The notes beneath the pieces are model-generated. The model was given only the letters and a program-made list of their open reading frames with translations. It searched no databases and was not told the DNA's origin. From Aquarana catesbeiana (lineage: Eukaryota; Chordata; Amphibia; Anura; Ranidae), in NCBI RefSeq assembly GCF_042186555.1, contig NC_133326.1:689912708-689976707 (forward strand): a DNA stretch of 64,000 nt, written 5' to 3'. Shown piece after piece: positions 21,441 through 31,875 of the stretch; within the stretch, counting starts at the first letter, position 1, and each line of letters starts with the position of its first letter. The position numbers and the translations under genes were made by a program.

Positions 21441-22382
21441 ATGTGTGAAGACAACCAAACTGAAGTAGATGAGTTTTTTCTTCTTGGATTTCAAAACCTC
21501 CATACGTTTAAAACTCTTCTCTTCATTGTGTTCTGCTTGTGCTATATAGTGATATTAAATGGAAACTTCATTATTATTGTTCTAATATCGATTAATGACC
21601 ATCTTAAAATCCCAATGTTCTACTTCCTCAAACACTTGGCAATAGCTGACCTAATATTAACCACCACCATTATCCCAATGATGTTAGAAATTATACTAAA
21701 GGATGGAATTACAATTTCTGTTACTGCCTGCATCATCCAAATGCATTTGTTTGCTAATTGTGGAACTGTGCAATGTTTACTTATTGCAATTATGTCTTAT
21801 GACCGATATTTGGCCATATGTAACCCAATGCATTATCATTCAATCATGCAGCCCCATGTGTGTCTTCTGATGGTGGTCTGGTCTTGGTTGTTGATTGTCT
21901 TTGTGTCGGGTGAATTCATTTTGGTGTACCAGCTACATTTTTGTGATGGGAAGAATATTGACCATTTCTTCTGTGATTCTGGTCCAGTGTTAGAGTTGTC
22001 TAACTCAGATATTTCCCTTTTTGTAATGTTTGATCTTTCTCTTTCAATTATAGTTGTTTTTGTTCCATTTGCCTTTATTATTGTGACCTATGTCTTCATC
22101 TCCTTCACTATACTACACCTTTCTTCAACCACTGGAAGACGGAAAGCCTTTTCCACATGTAGCTCGCATTTGGCCACTGTGTGCACATATTATGGGAGCT
22201 TAATGGCCATTTATTTCACACCATCTGATAAAAGATCACCTAATACAAACAAATGTATGTCTCTTTTCTACATTGTGACAACTCCACTGTTGAATCCTCT
22301 CATCTACAGCCTTAGAAATCACAAGATCAGAAACAGCATTAAAAAAATGTTCAGAAATTTTAAAACACTTAATATACACTGA
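21441..22382 (+). CDS. Class II olfactory receptor, segment A copy
   Basis: An intact single-exon frame of 313 codons encodes a seven-transmembrane odorant receptor, a G-protein-coupled receptor of the olfactory epithelium. A predicted N-glycosylation site (Asn5-Gln-Thr) precedes TM1, which has the Gly41-Asn42 pair. TM2 starts with PMFYFLKHLAIADL (58-71). MSYDRYLAIC (118-127) ends TM3 and is the G-protein contact motif. Cys97 and Cys168/178 are placed for the extracellular disulfides. KAFSTCSSHL (235-244) opens TM6, and NPLIYSLRN (285-293) lies in TM7. The length is normal. The start at 21441 fits the short N-terminus usual in this family. The paralogue at 56141 differs at 17 residues. Ligand and exact subfamily cannot be inferred. 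Confidence 0.96.
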   Translation: MCEDNQTEVDEFFLLGFQNLHTFKTLLFIVFCLCYIVILNGNFIIIVLISINDHLKIPMFYFLKHLAIADLILTTTIIPMMLEIILKDGITISVTACIIQMHLFANCGTVQCLLIAIMSYDRYLAICNPMHYHSIMQPHVCLLMVVWSWLLIVFVSGEFILVYQLHFCDGKNIDHFFCDSGPVLELSNSDISLFVMFDLSLSIIVVFVPFAFIIVTYVFISFTILHLSSTTGRRKAFSTCSSHLATVCTYYGSLMAIYFTPSDKRSPNTNKCMSLFYIVTTPLLNPLIYSLRNHKIRNSIKKMFRNFKTLNIH

Positions 22383-22840
22383 AACTATATCTTTATAGTC
22401 CATGTTTCTAAGATGCAAATTAATTTTCAAGTTTCATGTAAATTGATCGTTGGGTGTATAGTTTTAGAATCTTTGACTTGACTTTCGACAGACCAACATA
22501 CAAAGGGGCCGAATGTTGACTGTTTTTGTTTTTAACCGGCAAATGTCTCCCTACATTCTGCCCACGTGTATGGGGCTTAAGTCTATATCACATACCAAAC
22601 AAAAAAAAAATACTCTATAAATGCAAAGCACACAAATCCACCTATCCACCTGAAACACCAACATGCCAATAATAAAATCTGGGCAAACCATTAAGTCTCC
22701 TTAATGTCTTGACTTGTAAACATGCTTTATAATGTGATTACTGATTATGCTTAACCTTTCTATGTCCATTTTCTTGCGTGTTGTTCTTTGGAAAGAAAGA
22801 TGATGTAACACCTTGTGGTGAACACAACATGTTACAGTGA
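22383..22840. other. Duplicated 3' flank of the olfactory receptor
   Basis: The first ~100 bp match B directly after its stop codon. From about 22488 the match resumes at 59018, because 1.8 kb (57187-59015) is present only in B. No coding content. Confidence 0.6.
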
Positions 22841-22844
22841 AATT

Positions 22845-23312
22845 AAAGGCATTTTTTTTTAAATTGTTTAAATAACAAACATGTCATACTTACCTGCTCT
22901 GTGCATTGGTTCTGCACAGAGAAGTCCGATCCTCTTCTTTTTTGGGTTCCTGCTCCTTGCCCCTCCCTCCTGCCAAGTGCCCCCATAGCAAGCAGCTTGC
23001 TATGGGGGCCCCTGAGCAGGTTTGCTCCCGATCTGCAGCTCTGTGTGTCCATTCACACACAGAGCGTGGCTAGGCCCCGCCACCACTCTCTCCTCATTGG
23101 CTCACTGACTGTGATTGGCAGTAGCAGGAGCTAATGGCTCTCGCTGCTGTCCTAGCCAATAAAGAGGAAGAGACCCAGGAGAGCCGTTGCTCTTGTGCAG
23201 ATCGCTGGATCAAGGTAAGGCTCAGGTAAGTATTGAAGGGGCTGCTGCACACAGAAGGTTTTTGACCTTCACGCATGAAGGTCAAAAACCTTGAGCATTT
23301 ACAACCACTTTA
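22845..23312 (-). repeat. Dispersed non-coding repeat with internal hairpin, segment A
   Basis: It runs from gaaattaaaggcatttttt to ttgtaaatgc/tttaa-type ends. It contains acatgtcatacttacctgctctgtg, a GC-rich middle with a cccccatagcaagcagcttgctatgggggc palindrome (22979-23008), and a perfect hairpin aaggtttttgacctt/aaggtcaaaaacctt (23247-23291). It is matched at 59385-59835, with a relative in the opposite orientation at 15725-16150. Non-coding; class unknown. Confidence 0.65.
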
Positions 23313-23423
23313 AATACAGAGCTTGAATGCCCCAAACATTTATATTCTAAACTAAAAAAAGACCGAAAAAATGTTTGTTTTGGTCAGAAAGTCTACATTA
23401 TAGTTACAATTTCAGCAATGAGA

Positions 23424-24137
23424 AATTGTGTGGCCTTCCAAAACAAATTTAAAATATGTCAATATTCCAAGAAGGAAAGAAGATCAAGTGGAAAAGAGAA
23501 GCTGAGGTGAGCCCAAACCCAGGCCACGGGGGTTGTGAGAAACCGGGTGGAGTCCCCTTCCATTTTTCTTTATTGACTCCACCCTATTTCTCACAACCCC
23601 CGTGGCCTGGGTTTGGGCTCACCTCAGCTTCTCTTTTCCACTTGATCTTCTTTCCTTCTTCCCTCTTACTTTATTCATACCTCTTTACCCTCCCCATTTT
23701 CTTTCCCCCTCACATTGGTGTGATTTCCTTACTTATGGCCTTCCCCGCTCAACACTGTTGTGGTGTACGTCTTAATACAACTCACATTTATGCTAACCAC
23801 CTGGTACATAATAATTCTTTATAATTATCTTACTTAGAGTCTAGCTGGTGCTACATATTCCCTTCCTAATCGGCGGGGGAGGCTTGGCCGGATGGCCTTT
23901 CCGCCACACACCCTGGGGCTTGGGTAAGGAGTTTTTTTACTTTATTCCACTTTCCCCGGTCTACAATTCTGTTTAAATTCCTTATTTGGCATTTAACTGT
24001 TTATTTTTTATCTACGCCTACAGATGTATTGTCCGTGAAACATGTTGTCCGTGAAACAATCCGTGAAACATGTTGAAATGTCACATGTCATCTGAGAACA
24101 CAAGATCTTTTTTAATATACATGTTGTTAATTCCTTT
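23424..24137. mobile_element. 714-bp insertion with 17-bp direct repeats (segment A only)
   Basis: The 17-mer caatttcagcaatgaga occurs at 23407-23423 and 24138-24154. Segment B has it once (around 59940) with no insertion. The first part of the insert is a long foldback: 23467-23560 pairs with 23575-23668. The last part has three gtccgtgaaaca-like repeats (24030-24075). The long target duplication suggests target-primed insertion of a retroelement. The inverted leading end and the gaaacatgttg motif recall Penelope-like ends, but there is no coding evidence. Confidence 0.75.
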
Positions 24138-24154
24138 CAATTTCAGCAATGAGA

Positions 24155-25736
24155 TGGAGCTGTAAGCTTCTTTTTACATCCGAATGGATCCACCATTGTA
24201 CAGTATGGTGTGGTCGGTGGGCCATGCTTGTCAGTCATTTTCCTTTGGACTGACCAGTATTGGGTTTCCCTATAAGTCACTTACAGTACTTTGGGTCATT
24301 AGTTACTATCTTTGTACATTTACTTTGTGACCATTTGGAAATACCCACTGACACATCATATGGAAATTAGGGTAATCCCCCTCTGGTTTCTCCTGTGTGG
24401 CCAAATTTCTAGAATTTATATGCTGTATTGTTTTACGACCTGGTATACTTTGGATGCATGGCAGGCTTGTTCCAGTGATTTATGTGTAGCCCTGTTATAG
24501 GGGGGGTCATATGAAGTTGCCCTCTCCACACAGGCTATGGGGCTAACCTACAGGTAACCAAATGAGCCAGAGCCTTCACTAAAGGAAGAGTGGGCTATGA
24601 ATTTAGAATTGGCAGTGCCTCCACCTAGAACATGGCTCCAGCGTATGTAGAGATGATCCCTTTCTAGGACAATAACTAGTAACTCACCCAAAATAACTGA
24701 CAGCAGTAGTACTAATACACCCCGCATAGATTTCTAAGAGTAAAGATATGCAGACATACCAGCAGATGATTAGTGAAACTTTATATATGATAAAGTGATG
24801 GCATTACATACAACCAAAGCAATAACAAGAAGAATGTATATATGTTTGAGAAGAACAGTGTACAGTATATATGTATCTATATATCTGGATATATAACTAA
24901 AGGCCTTTAACACTAATACCGCCAATTGGGCCCCGTGGCACAGTTCAGTTGCAGGGGCCCCTGATGAGCTGGCTTGCAGGGCGTAACACAATCTGGCTTG
25001 AGAGGACGAACGCTGATGCATCTGTGGAGCGGTGGCTTCCTGGGGACGCTTGTACAGACAAACACACTGATGGCAAAGAAGTCTGGAACACGCCACCTGT
25101 GAGGCAAATCAGGCCTATCTAGCCTATCTCTTGGTCCATAACCTGACTATAGGCTATCAATGCTACCAGACAGCTACCTATCTAATTGGCCGTCAGAAGC
25201 CTATCCTGTCGCTACCCTGAGCTGTTTACCATTTTTTAGGCTAATACCAGCTAGGAACCCCCCCCCCCAGACCAAAAAGGGACACTGTTGCTTTAAATAA
25301 TGAAGTGGCAGATATACACTTCAACACAAACCAGTCACATGATAGGTTATAATCAAATGAGCTTTGCTCTCATACACTTGAGAATAGCCTAAGTATATTG
25401 CAGTATGCAAATAGAAAGTTCTAGTGAAACAGAGAAGCCTCTGACAGATATCTCTGATTCCCACACAGAAGTGACAGTAAATTAACAAACAGTGAGCTAC
25501 ATAGTGCAGTAACACTTTCCTATTGTCCCTTTTCAGCCTGGATGGATGGGTGGATGGATACAGCACAAAATCAACCTGCAGCACCTCCTGGCTTGCAGAG
25601 CATGTGGCTGGCCACTCTCTCCTTCACTTCCTGTAAGACATTCATATATATAGCCTTGAGAGGTTTCCTGACTCTTAAGCAAGGACAGAAAACAACCTTT
25701 TAACAGGAAGAATCCGTTTGTAACAAGAACTCTATG
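24155..25736. other. Duplicated non-coding stretch, no gene seen
   Basis: It matches 59955-61125 in B, including the region around gatgagctggcttgcagggcg. The part 25265-25480 is absent from B. There is a short C-run at 25259. Open frames on the minus strand (24770-25107) are conserved in position with B but differ by frame changes and resemble no family. Confidence 0.6.
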
Positions 25737-26584
25737 GTTATTACTAGGGATGGGCTTTATGTTCGGGTCGAACATGAGTTTGACTCGAACATTGGCTGCT
25801 CGCCAGTTCGCCCAACAGCGAACAATTTGGGTTGTTCGCGGCAAAATCGAAAGCCGCAGAACACCCTTTAAAAGTCTATAGGAGAAATCAAAAATGCTAA
25901 TTTTAAAGGCTTATATGCATGGTATTGTCATAAAAAGTGTTTGGGTCATGCCCCAGGGGACATGTATCAATGCAAAAAGAAGTTTTAAAAACGGCCATTT
26001 TTTCAGGAGCAGTGATTTTAATAATGCTTAAAGTGAAACAATAAAAGTGTAATATTCCTTTAAATTTCATACCTGGGGAGGTGTCTATAGAATGCCTGTA
26101 AAGGGGCGCATGTTTCCTGTGTTTAGAACAGTCTGACAGCAAAATGACATTGAAAAGGAAAAAAAAAGGAAAATTTATTATCAAATACTTACCGTAATTT
26201 TCTTTTTTTACTGATGGACTCCATGGCAGCCTACGTGTGGGTTAACCCCGTCTCCTCTCCAATGCTATAGGACCCCCTACCCTATAAGAATGAGCTCACC
26301 TGTACAGACTGTGTTCCGTAACTAGCCTACTCATTGACCGATGGGTGGGAACTCCGTCTGCCATGGAGTCCATCAGGAAAGGAAAATTACGGTAAGTATT
26401 TGATAATAAATTTTCCTTTTTTCCTGACAGACTCCATGGCAGCCTACGTGTGGGAAATAACTAGCCATTCCACACGGGTGGGTATGCTGAACAGCAATAA
26501 TATAATTTGACCCGTCAACCGACAGGATTTATAAACCAAAGCTCACAGAAGAAAGTGAAGCAGGCTCAGTAAAGTAATCTGACA

Positions 26585-26947
26585 TTAAGGTTTTAATAGG
26601 GGCCCTTGAGGTCGCTTGCAGATAACGCCTGAACACACGTACCGGGCTGCTGCCCATGAGGCCGCTATACCCTTGGTGGAACGTGCCGTCATCGCCTCCG
26701 GAGGAGTCAGGATCCTATCTCTATAAGGCTGATGAACAAACTGTACAGTTCTGGACGAGGCTTGATTCAGTTTGTTACTGCCGAAATGCAGGATGGACAG
26801 ATAGACAGAATGTCCAGAAGGAAGGAAGTAGCTTGCAGGTATACCTTCAGAATTTCGTCTATGACCAGAGTATAGGACGATTTCCTGGATCCTATGGAAC
26901 CTTGAGGTAATTCTTGGATTTGAGCTGAGCATGGAAAAAAGGACCAT
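26585..26947 (-). pseudogene. DIRS tyrosine recombinase C-terminal fragment
   Basis: The frame includes LTPPEAMTARSTKGIAASWA and then VCSGVICKRP. These correspond to the conserved AHSTRAVATSWA...EICRAATW part of DIRS recombinases, which joins circular DNA to the target. The His-x-x-Arg of the usual motif is changed (ARSTK), so activity would be lost even without the stops. Confidence 0.7.
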
Positions 26948-27675
26948 CTGGTCCGGGAAGAAGGACAGAAAAAAGATTCTTCGTAACCTAGGGACGTGAC
27001 CTCCGAGACCCTCTAGCCAAGGTAATGGCTACTATGACATTGATTTTAGTTAAAAAGGCCTCCAATAGAAAGCGGGGAGGACCCCGTATTACTGAGTTCA
27101 GACAGTGAGCCAATGACAAGGGGAAGGTCTCAATTGGGAAATCTTGGTTTCCTTTTGAGGGCTAAGCTTTAGCTGCCCATGGGATGGTTGGTGGACTAAA
27201 GGGTAAACAGCCCACGAAGTTCTGGAGAAGGCCAACAAGGCTGAGACTTGGACCCTAAGAGAGCTGATGGATAGAGATAAATCTAGGCCGAAAAAGCTGA
27301 AGATATCCTGAGCTTTTGGATTTCTACATGACCTGCTCAGAGAATGAGAACTCAACCGACTTGTCCTGAATTCTCCTGTCGACCTAATTCATGCTCGTCC
27401 CAGTAGAGTTCATGAGAGTGGCAATCACCCTTGAAGCGCATCCGAGCCGGACAAGGGTGCAGAACTGTCCCTTGAGAAAGAAGGACCAGCCTGAGAGGGA
27501 GAGACACCGGATCCTGGAAGCTGAGCTGGCTCAGGAGGGGGAGTCAAGGGCGATTGGCCAGTAAGGGGCTACTGCCACCACTTTAACTGCTTCCTCATGA
27601 GATCTTCGTAAGAACCTGAGAATTATTGGGATTGATAGAAAAGGCGTATGCCCTCTTGAAGCTAAAAATGATCTG

Positions 27676-28416
27676 TCAGGGCATCCACTCCAGAGGCCTA
27701 GCTGTAATGACCCCGGGTTGTAACACCTCACCAGCTTGAGGTTGCCTGTGAAGAAAAAGAAAAAGATCCACTTCGAGATTGACTCCTAGGAACAGAATCC
27801 GCTTGAATGTCTGCACACGAGAAGACCATTCTTTAGTGTTTGCGTATAGAAATACGATCAGACGATCTAGATTCGAGGAATATAGGCCATTGAAATGCCA
27901 GTCAGGCTGGGCCCAAGATATGATGGGCTTGATCTTCCGGCATAGTGTGGAGCTTCGAGTGCCCCTATGACTCTTCACATAGAAGATCGCCATTGTGTCA
28001 TTCATTCTTTATAATACTGACTCTCCCTTCCGGAGATGGGAGAGGAACTGAAGGGCACACTAGGCTGTCCGAAGATCCGGGACATTCTAGCCCGGGTTAA
28101 GAAGACGCGTACCCAACTTGCCTTAAGCCAGATCCTAACTGCAGATGGCTCCCCAACCGGAACCGCTGGCATCAGTCGTGACCTTGACCATGAGATGGGG
28201 CAATGAAGTGGCAATTGAGCAGATTTTGCGCTGAAGACACCAGAAGAGGCTGCTCCACGCCGTTGATATGTAAATAGGTTGACTGTTGCCCCTTGATCTC
28301 CCTCGCTGCAGAAAACCTGACTGGAGCGGGTATAACCTCTGCAGAGACCACTTGACCATAGGGGTCGTGAAGACCGTCGAGGCGGTAGTTCTTTTTTTTT
28401 TTTTTTTTGGAGCCAC
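27676..28416 (-). pseudogene. DIRS RNase H region remnant
   Basis: The minus strand encodes VTTDASGSGWGAICS (about 28138-28180), the start of the DIRS/Ngaro RNase H domain with its first catalytic Asp. After a frame change comes NDTMAIFYVKSHRGTRSSTL (27950-28005), corresponding to the DN..AV.YINRQGGTRS block. Several stops lie between. Confidence 0.7.
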
Positions 28417-28499
28417 CTGAAGCTGGTCAGGGTGGAGATAACCAGTTCCCTGAGAACCAGCAACTGGTCTTTGTGTTAGGATAGCAAGGCGAGGTCACC

Positions 28500-28977
28500 G
28501 AAATAGTGATAAAGACGTACCCCTCTCGTTTAAATGAGGGCCACTATGGCCGGAGAAATTTTAAGAAGACACGTGTGAGGTCATCAGCCCGATAAGGAAG
28601 GAGAAGAACTGTAGATGGTCTCGCCCAATTTGGAACCAGAGGTTCTTTTAAGTCAATTGGGATTAGCCAATGTCCTGGCCGTATAGAAGGTCGACAGAGC
28701 CTTCCAACGTATCTACAAATTTTATATACTTGTATAGGTAAGATAGATCTAATACTAGACACCAAAACTGTTACTTTTGTGTTTGAGAAGAGAGGAAAGT
28801 ATACCCCTGGAATTCTACGTCCCTCGGGGCGTGTACAGTAACACCTGCTCCTGCTCTTCCAACTGAGTTAGCAGAGTGGAATAAATCTGGGGAAAGGGGT
28901 ATTAGTGAAGGACCATGTGTGGATCGATAAAACCATCTTGACAGTCCAGTAACCAGTGATGGAGGCCACCCAGACAT
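28500..28977 (-). pseudogene. DIRS reverse transcriptase remnant
   Basis: Two frames on the minus strand carry RT pieces: VHAPRDVEFQGYTFLSSQTQK (usual form: ...P...GFYS..F.VPKK), then GHWLIPIDLKEPLVPNW (usual form: IDLKDAY) with FLKFLRP (usual form: RVFTKVL). The catalytic YxDD region is not preserved in an open frame. Confidence 0.65.
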
Positions 28978-29155
28978 GCCGGAAGAGGAGCAGACGAGCC
29001 TCCCCGCCCAGGCACCCGTGGGCGGGTGTAACCCAAAAGTTTCGGCTGGTTCCCGACCAGCAGACGCCCTACTCTTAGCGGGTTTTACGGAAGGATGCTT
29101 GCACTCTGCTCCAGTTCTTTATGAAGACCCAGCCGGGACTTAAAACACAAGCTTC

Positions 29156-29497
29156 TCACGAGCGTTCAACACCTCCCGTACTGGGGATTCTTCTGACCGA
29201 GCAGACGCTTAATCTGGGGAAGACGTAACTATAAGGCCCGTTGAACCATGACCGAGGATCATTTAGTCCAGGCCAACAGGTGAAGCAGATTGTCGCCGGC
29301 TTCAGCTCCTTTACTGCTAATCTTCTGGAGAACTCTTCCGAAGCTCCCTGAGTACGAAGACTGCAATCTCTGTCCAGGCTTCCATAACCTTTGGACATAG
29401 CTGCTAGGGCAGGGTTACAAGCCATACTGGCAAACCTGTAAGCTTCCTTGAGATCTTGATCTGACTTCTCTCGAGCCTGTCCTGCAGGACACGGCAT
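29156..29497 (-). pseudogene. DIRS gag-like fragment
   Basis: The minus-strand frame contains DLKEAYRFASMACNPALAAM, resembling the conserved block of DIRS-type gag proteins (a helix followed by a hydrophobic ...KPALAATS-like stretch). The rest is divergent. It is placed upstream of the reverse transcriptase, as expected. Confidence 0.6.
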
Positions 29498-30112
29498 CTT
29501 CTAAGGTAGAGCAACCTGTAATGTCAGACGCAACAACGCTGCATTTATAAGGGTAGTGTTTCCCCGACACTCCACTTCTTCTGACTTGAAGGGATACACT
29601 CTGGAGGTATAGTTTGATATGGAAGTTTTCTCACTTAGTTGCACTCCTCATCCTTTCATCCGTGAGGAGCAGAAAGAGAGAGAGAGAGAGCGCCCTTCCC
29701 CCAGGTGCTTAAAGAACTACTATGCTTAGGGGGGGAGGAAGGGTCTACTCACTTAAGGGCTTCCTTAAATCGCTTTGACTCGTGAAGGAATCAGAGAGAC
29801 ATCAGAGCTTCCGACACATTCATCCCCTTCGCCTGAGTGACGTCACCGCTCCTCCACCACGCGGGTCCATGGAGGAGGACAAAAAAGGAACACAGTCTGT
29901 ACAGGTGAGCTCATTCTTATAGGGTAGGGGGTCCTATAGCATTGGAGAGGAGGCGGGGTTAACCCACACGTAGGCTGCCATGGAGTCTGTCAGGAAAGTC
30001 ATTTAAAACCACTCGCGGCTATAATGAATTGTTGGTCTGACAATACACATAAAAGTTCATTGATAAAAACAGCATGGGATTTCCCCACAGGGGAACCCTG
30101 AACCAAAATAAA

Positions 30113-30330
30113 AAATGCATGGGGGTCCCCCTAAATTCCATACCAGGCCCTTCAGGTCTGGTATGGATATTAAGGGGAACCCCCCGCCAAAATTTTTTTT
30201 AAAAATGGCATGGGGTCCCCCTAAATTCCATACCAGGCCCTTCAGGTCTGGTATGGATATTAAGGGGAACCCCCACGCCAATTTTATTTTAAAAATGGCG
30301 TGGGGTCCTACTCAAAATCCATACCAGGCC
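30113..30330. repeat. ~95-bp tandem repeat in the foldback hAT
   Basis: The block aaattccataccaggccct ... ggtatggatattaagggg occurs at about 30132 and 30222, with a third degenerate start at 30315. Each block contains a short inverted repeat (taccaggcccttcaggtctggta). Confidence 0.85.
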
Positions 30331-31528
30331 CCGGGTGGCCCCGCCCTCTGTTAGATAAGAAATGTCAGAAGAACCGAAGCGTCACACGGCGGAAGACTCC
30401 CACTGAGGCAGATCGTGCGGATGGAGCGGAGAAGAAGTCTGGAGGAAGATGCGAGAAGAGCGGAGGAAGAAGAAGATGGAGAAGAAGAAGATGGAGGAAG
30501 AAGAAGAACACCGAAGGAACACCAGAAGAAAGAAGAAGAAGCGGAAAGAAGAAGATATTAATAAAGGACTTGTCAAAAACCGTCTCTTGTGTTTTTCAAC
30601 CTTTTGGACACTTTTTTTGTGAAATGGTAGGGGTACATTTGTACCCCATTACCAATTCACACAGGGGGGGCCGGGATATGGGGGTCCCCTTGTTAAAGGG
30701 GGCTTCCAGATTCCGATAAGCCCCCCACCCGCAGACCCACACAACCACTGGGCAATGGTTGTGGGGATGAGGCCCTTTTCCTCATCAATATGAGGACAAG
30801 GTGCTTTGGGGGGCTACCTCAAAGCCCCCTCCCAATGTTGAGGGCATGTGGCCTGGTATGGTTCAGGAGGGGGGGCGCTCTCTCTCCCCCCCTCTTTTCC
30901 TGCGGCCTGCTAGGTTGCGTGCTCGGATAAGGGACTGGTATAGATTTTTGGGGGGACCCAACGCCATTTTTTTTTAAAATTTTGGCGCGGGGTTCCCCTT
31001 AATATTCATACCAGACCTGAAGGGCCTGGTATGGAATTTAGGGGGACCCCCACGCATTTTTTTTTTTTGGCTCGGGGTCTTTTATGTGTATTGTTGGACC
31101 GACAATTTATTATAGCCGCGAGTAGTTTTAAATGACTTTTTTTCCTTTGAAATGTCATTTTGCTGTCAGACTGTTCTAAACACGGGAAACATGGGCCCCT
31201 TTACAGGCATACTATAGACTAAAGGAATAAAGGAATATTACACTTTTATTGTTTCACTTTAAGCATTATTAAAATCACTGCTCCCAAAAACCGTTTTTAA
31301 AACTTCTTTCTGCATTGATACATGTCCCCTGGGGCAGGACCCAGGTCCCCAAACACTTTTTATGACAATAACTTGCATATTAGCCTTTAAAATGAGCACT
31401 TTTGATTATTCATGTTCGTGTCCCATAGACTTTAACGGTGTTTGCGTGTTCGAACAAATTTTTTGCCTGTTCGCATGTTCTGGATGTGAACCGAACCGGG
31501 GGGTGTTCGGCTCATCCCTAGTTATTAC

Positions 31529-31822
31529 CAGGCATGAATATAAACAACCTCACAGACAGTGTACAAAAGAACACTTCCCTACACGTGTTTTTAGACATTA
31601 TATCCATATTCTGAAATAGAGAGCCTGTGGACCCTGAAAAATTATTGGATCTTTGCGAAACACATATGTGTAGCAATAAAACATTCTTGTCATTTTAAAA
31701 CAATTATTATTTAATCGGTGTTTTGACACACTTACATCCCCCTACTCCATACTCCTTATTTGGAGACTCGTGGTTCCCCCTTTCTCTTACTAGCTTCTTT
31801 TTACATGTTTACCTACTTTCTA
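31529..31822. other. End of segment A
   Basis: No gene seen. From about 31670 it matches 61187-61337 of segment B (acattcttgtcattttaaaa onward). It is followed by an A-run and (TA)n. Confidence 0.6.
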
Positions 31823-31834
31823 AAAAAAATATAT

Positions 31835-31873
<39 letters not shown>

Positions 31874-31875
31874 TA

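Larger units (their letters stand above)
26155..29998 (-). mobile_element. DIRS-type (tyrosine recombinase) retrotransposon, decayed
   Basis: Inverted terminal repeats of about 110 bp bound the block: gactccatggcagcctacgt at 26218 onward, and its reverse complement ending near 29992. Inside, on the minus strand, remnants occur in DIRS order: gag-like, reverse transcriptase, RNase H, tyrosine recombinase. Inverted rather than direct terminal repeats plus a tyrosine recombinase identify the DIRS group. At 3.8 kb it is shorter than usual and is full of stops and frame changes. An extra inverted copy of the outer ~50 bp is at 26370-26425. Confidence 0.85.
25745..31520. mobile_element. Foldback non-autonomous hAT with 8-bp TSD, carrying a nested DIRS
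   Basis: The ends are tagggatgggct (left) and ggctcatcccta (right), like those of the complete hAT at 47285. The octamer gttattac flanks it at 25737-25744 and 31521-31528. Without the nested insertion it would be about 1.9 kb. The left part (25900-26160 and 30000-30060) is repeated inverted at 31060-31380, so the element has very long inverted repeats. The centre (30060-31060) has ~95-bp repeats around ccataccaggcccttcagg and purine-rich gaagaagaagatgg stretches (30425-30560). No transposase is present, so it depended on an autonomous relative. Confidence 0.88.
6405..31822. repeat. Segmental duplication, segment A
   Basis: Sequence from about 6405 to 31822 is repeated in the same order and orientation at about 37932-61337 (segment B). 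Shared landmarks are the hAT end plus LINE junction (7468 and 39000), the LINE reverse transcriptase, the second hAT remnant (13.8-15.7 kb and 42.9-45.1 kb), the DND1-like fragment, the olfactory receptor gene (21441 and 56141) and the run ending near acatgtttacctactttct. Differences are mostly insertions and deletions of mobile elements. The edges are approximate because they were found by eye. Confidence 0.88.
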
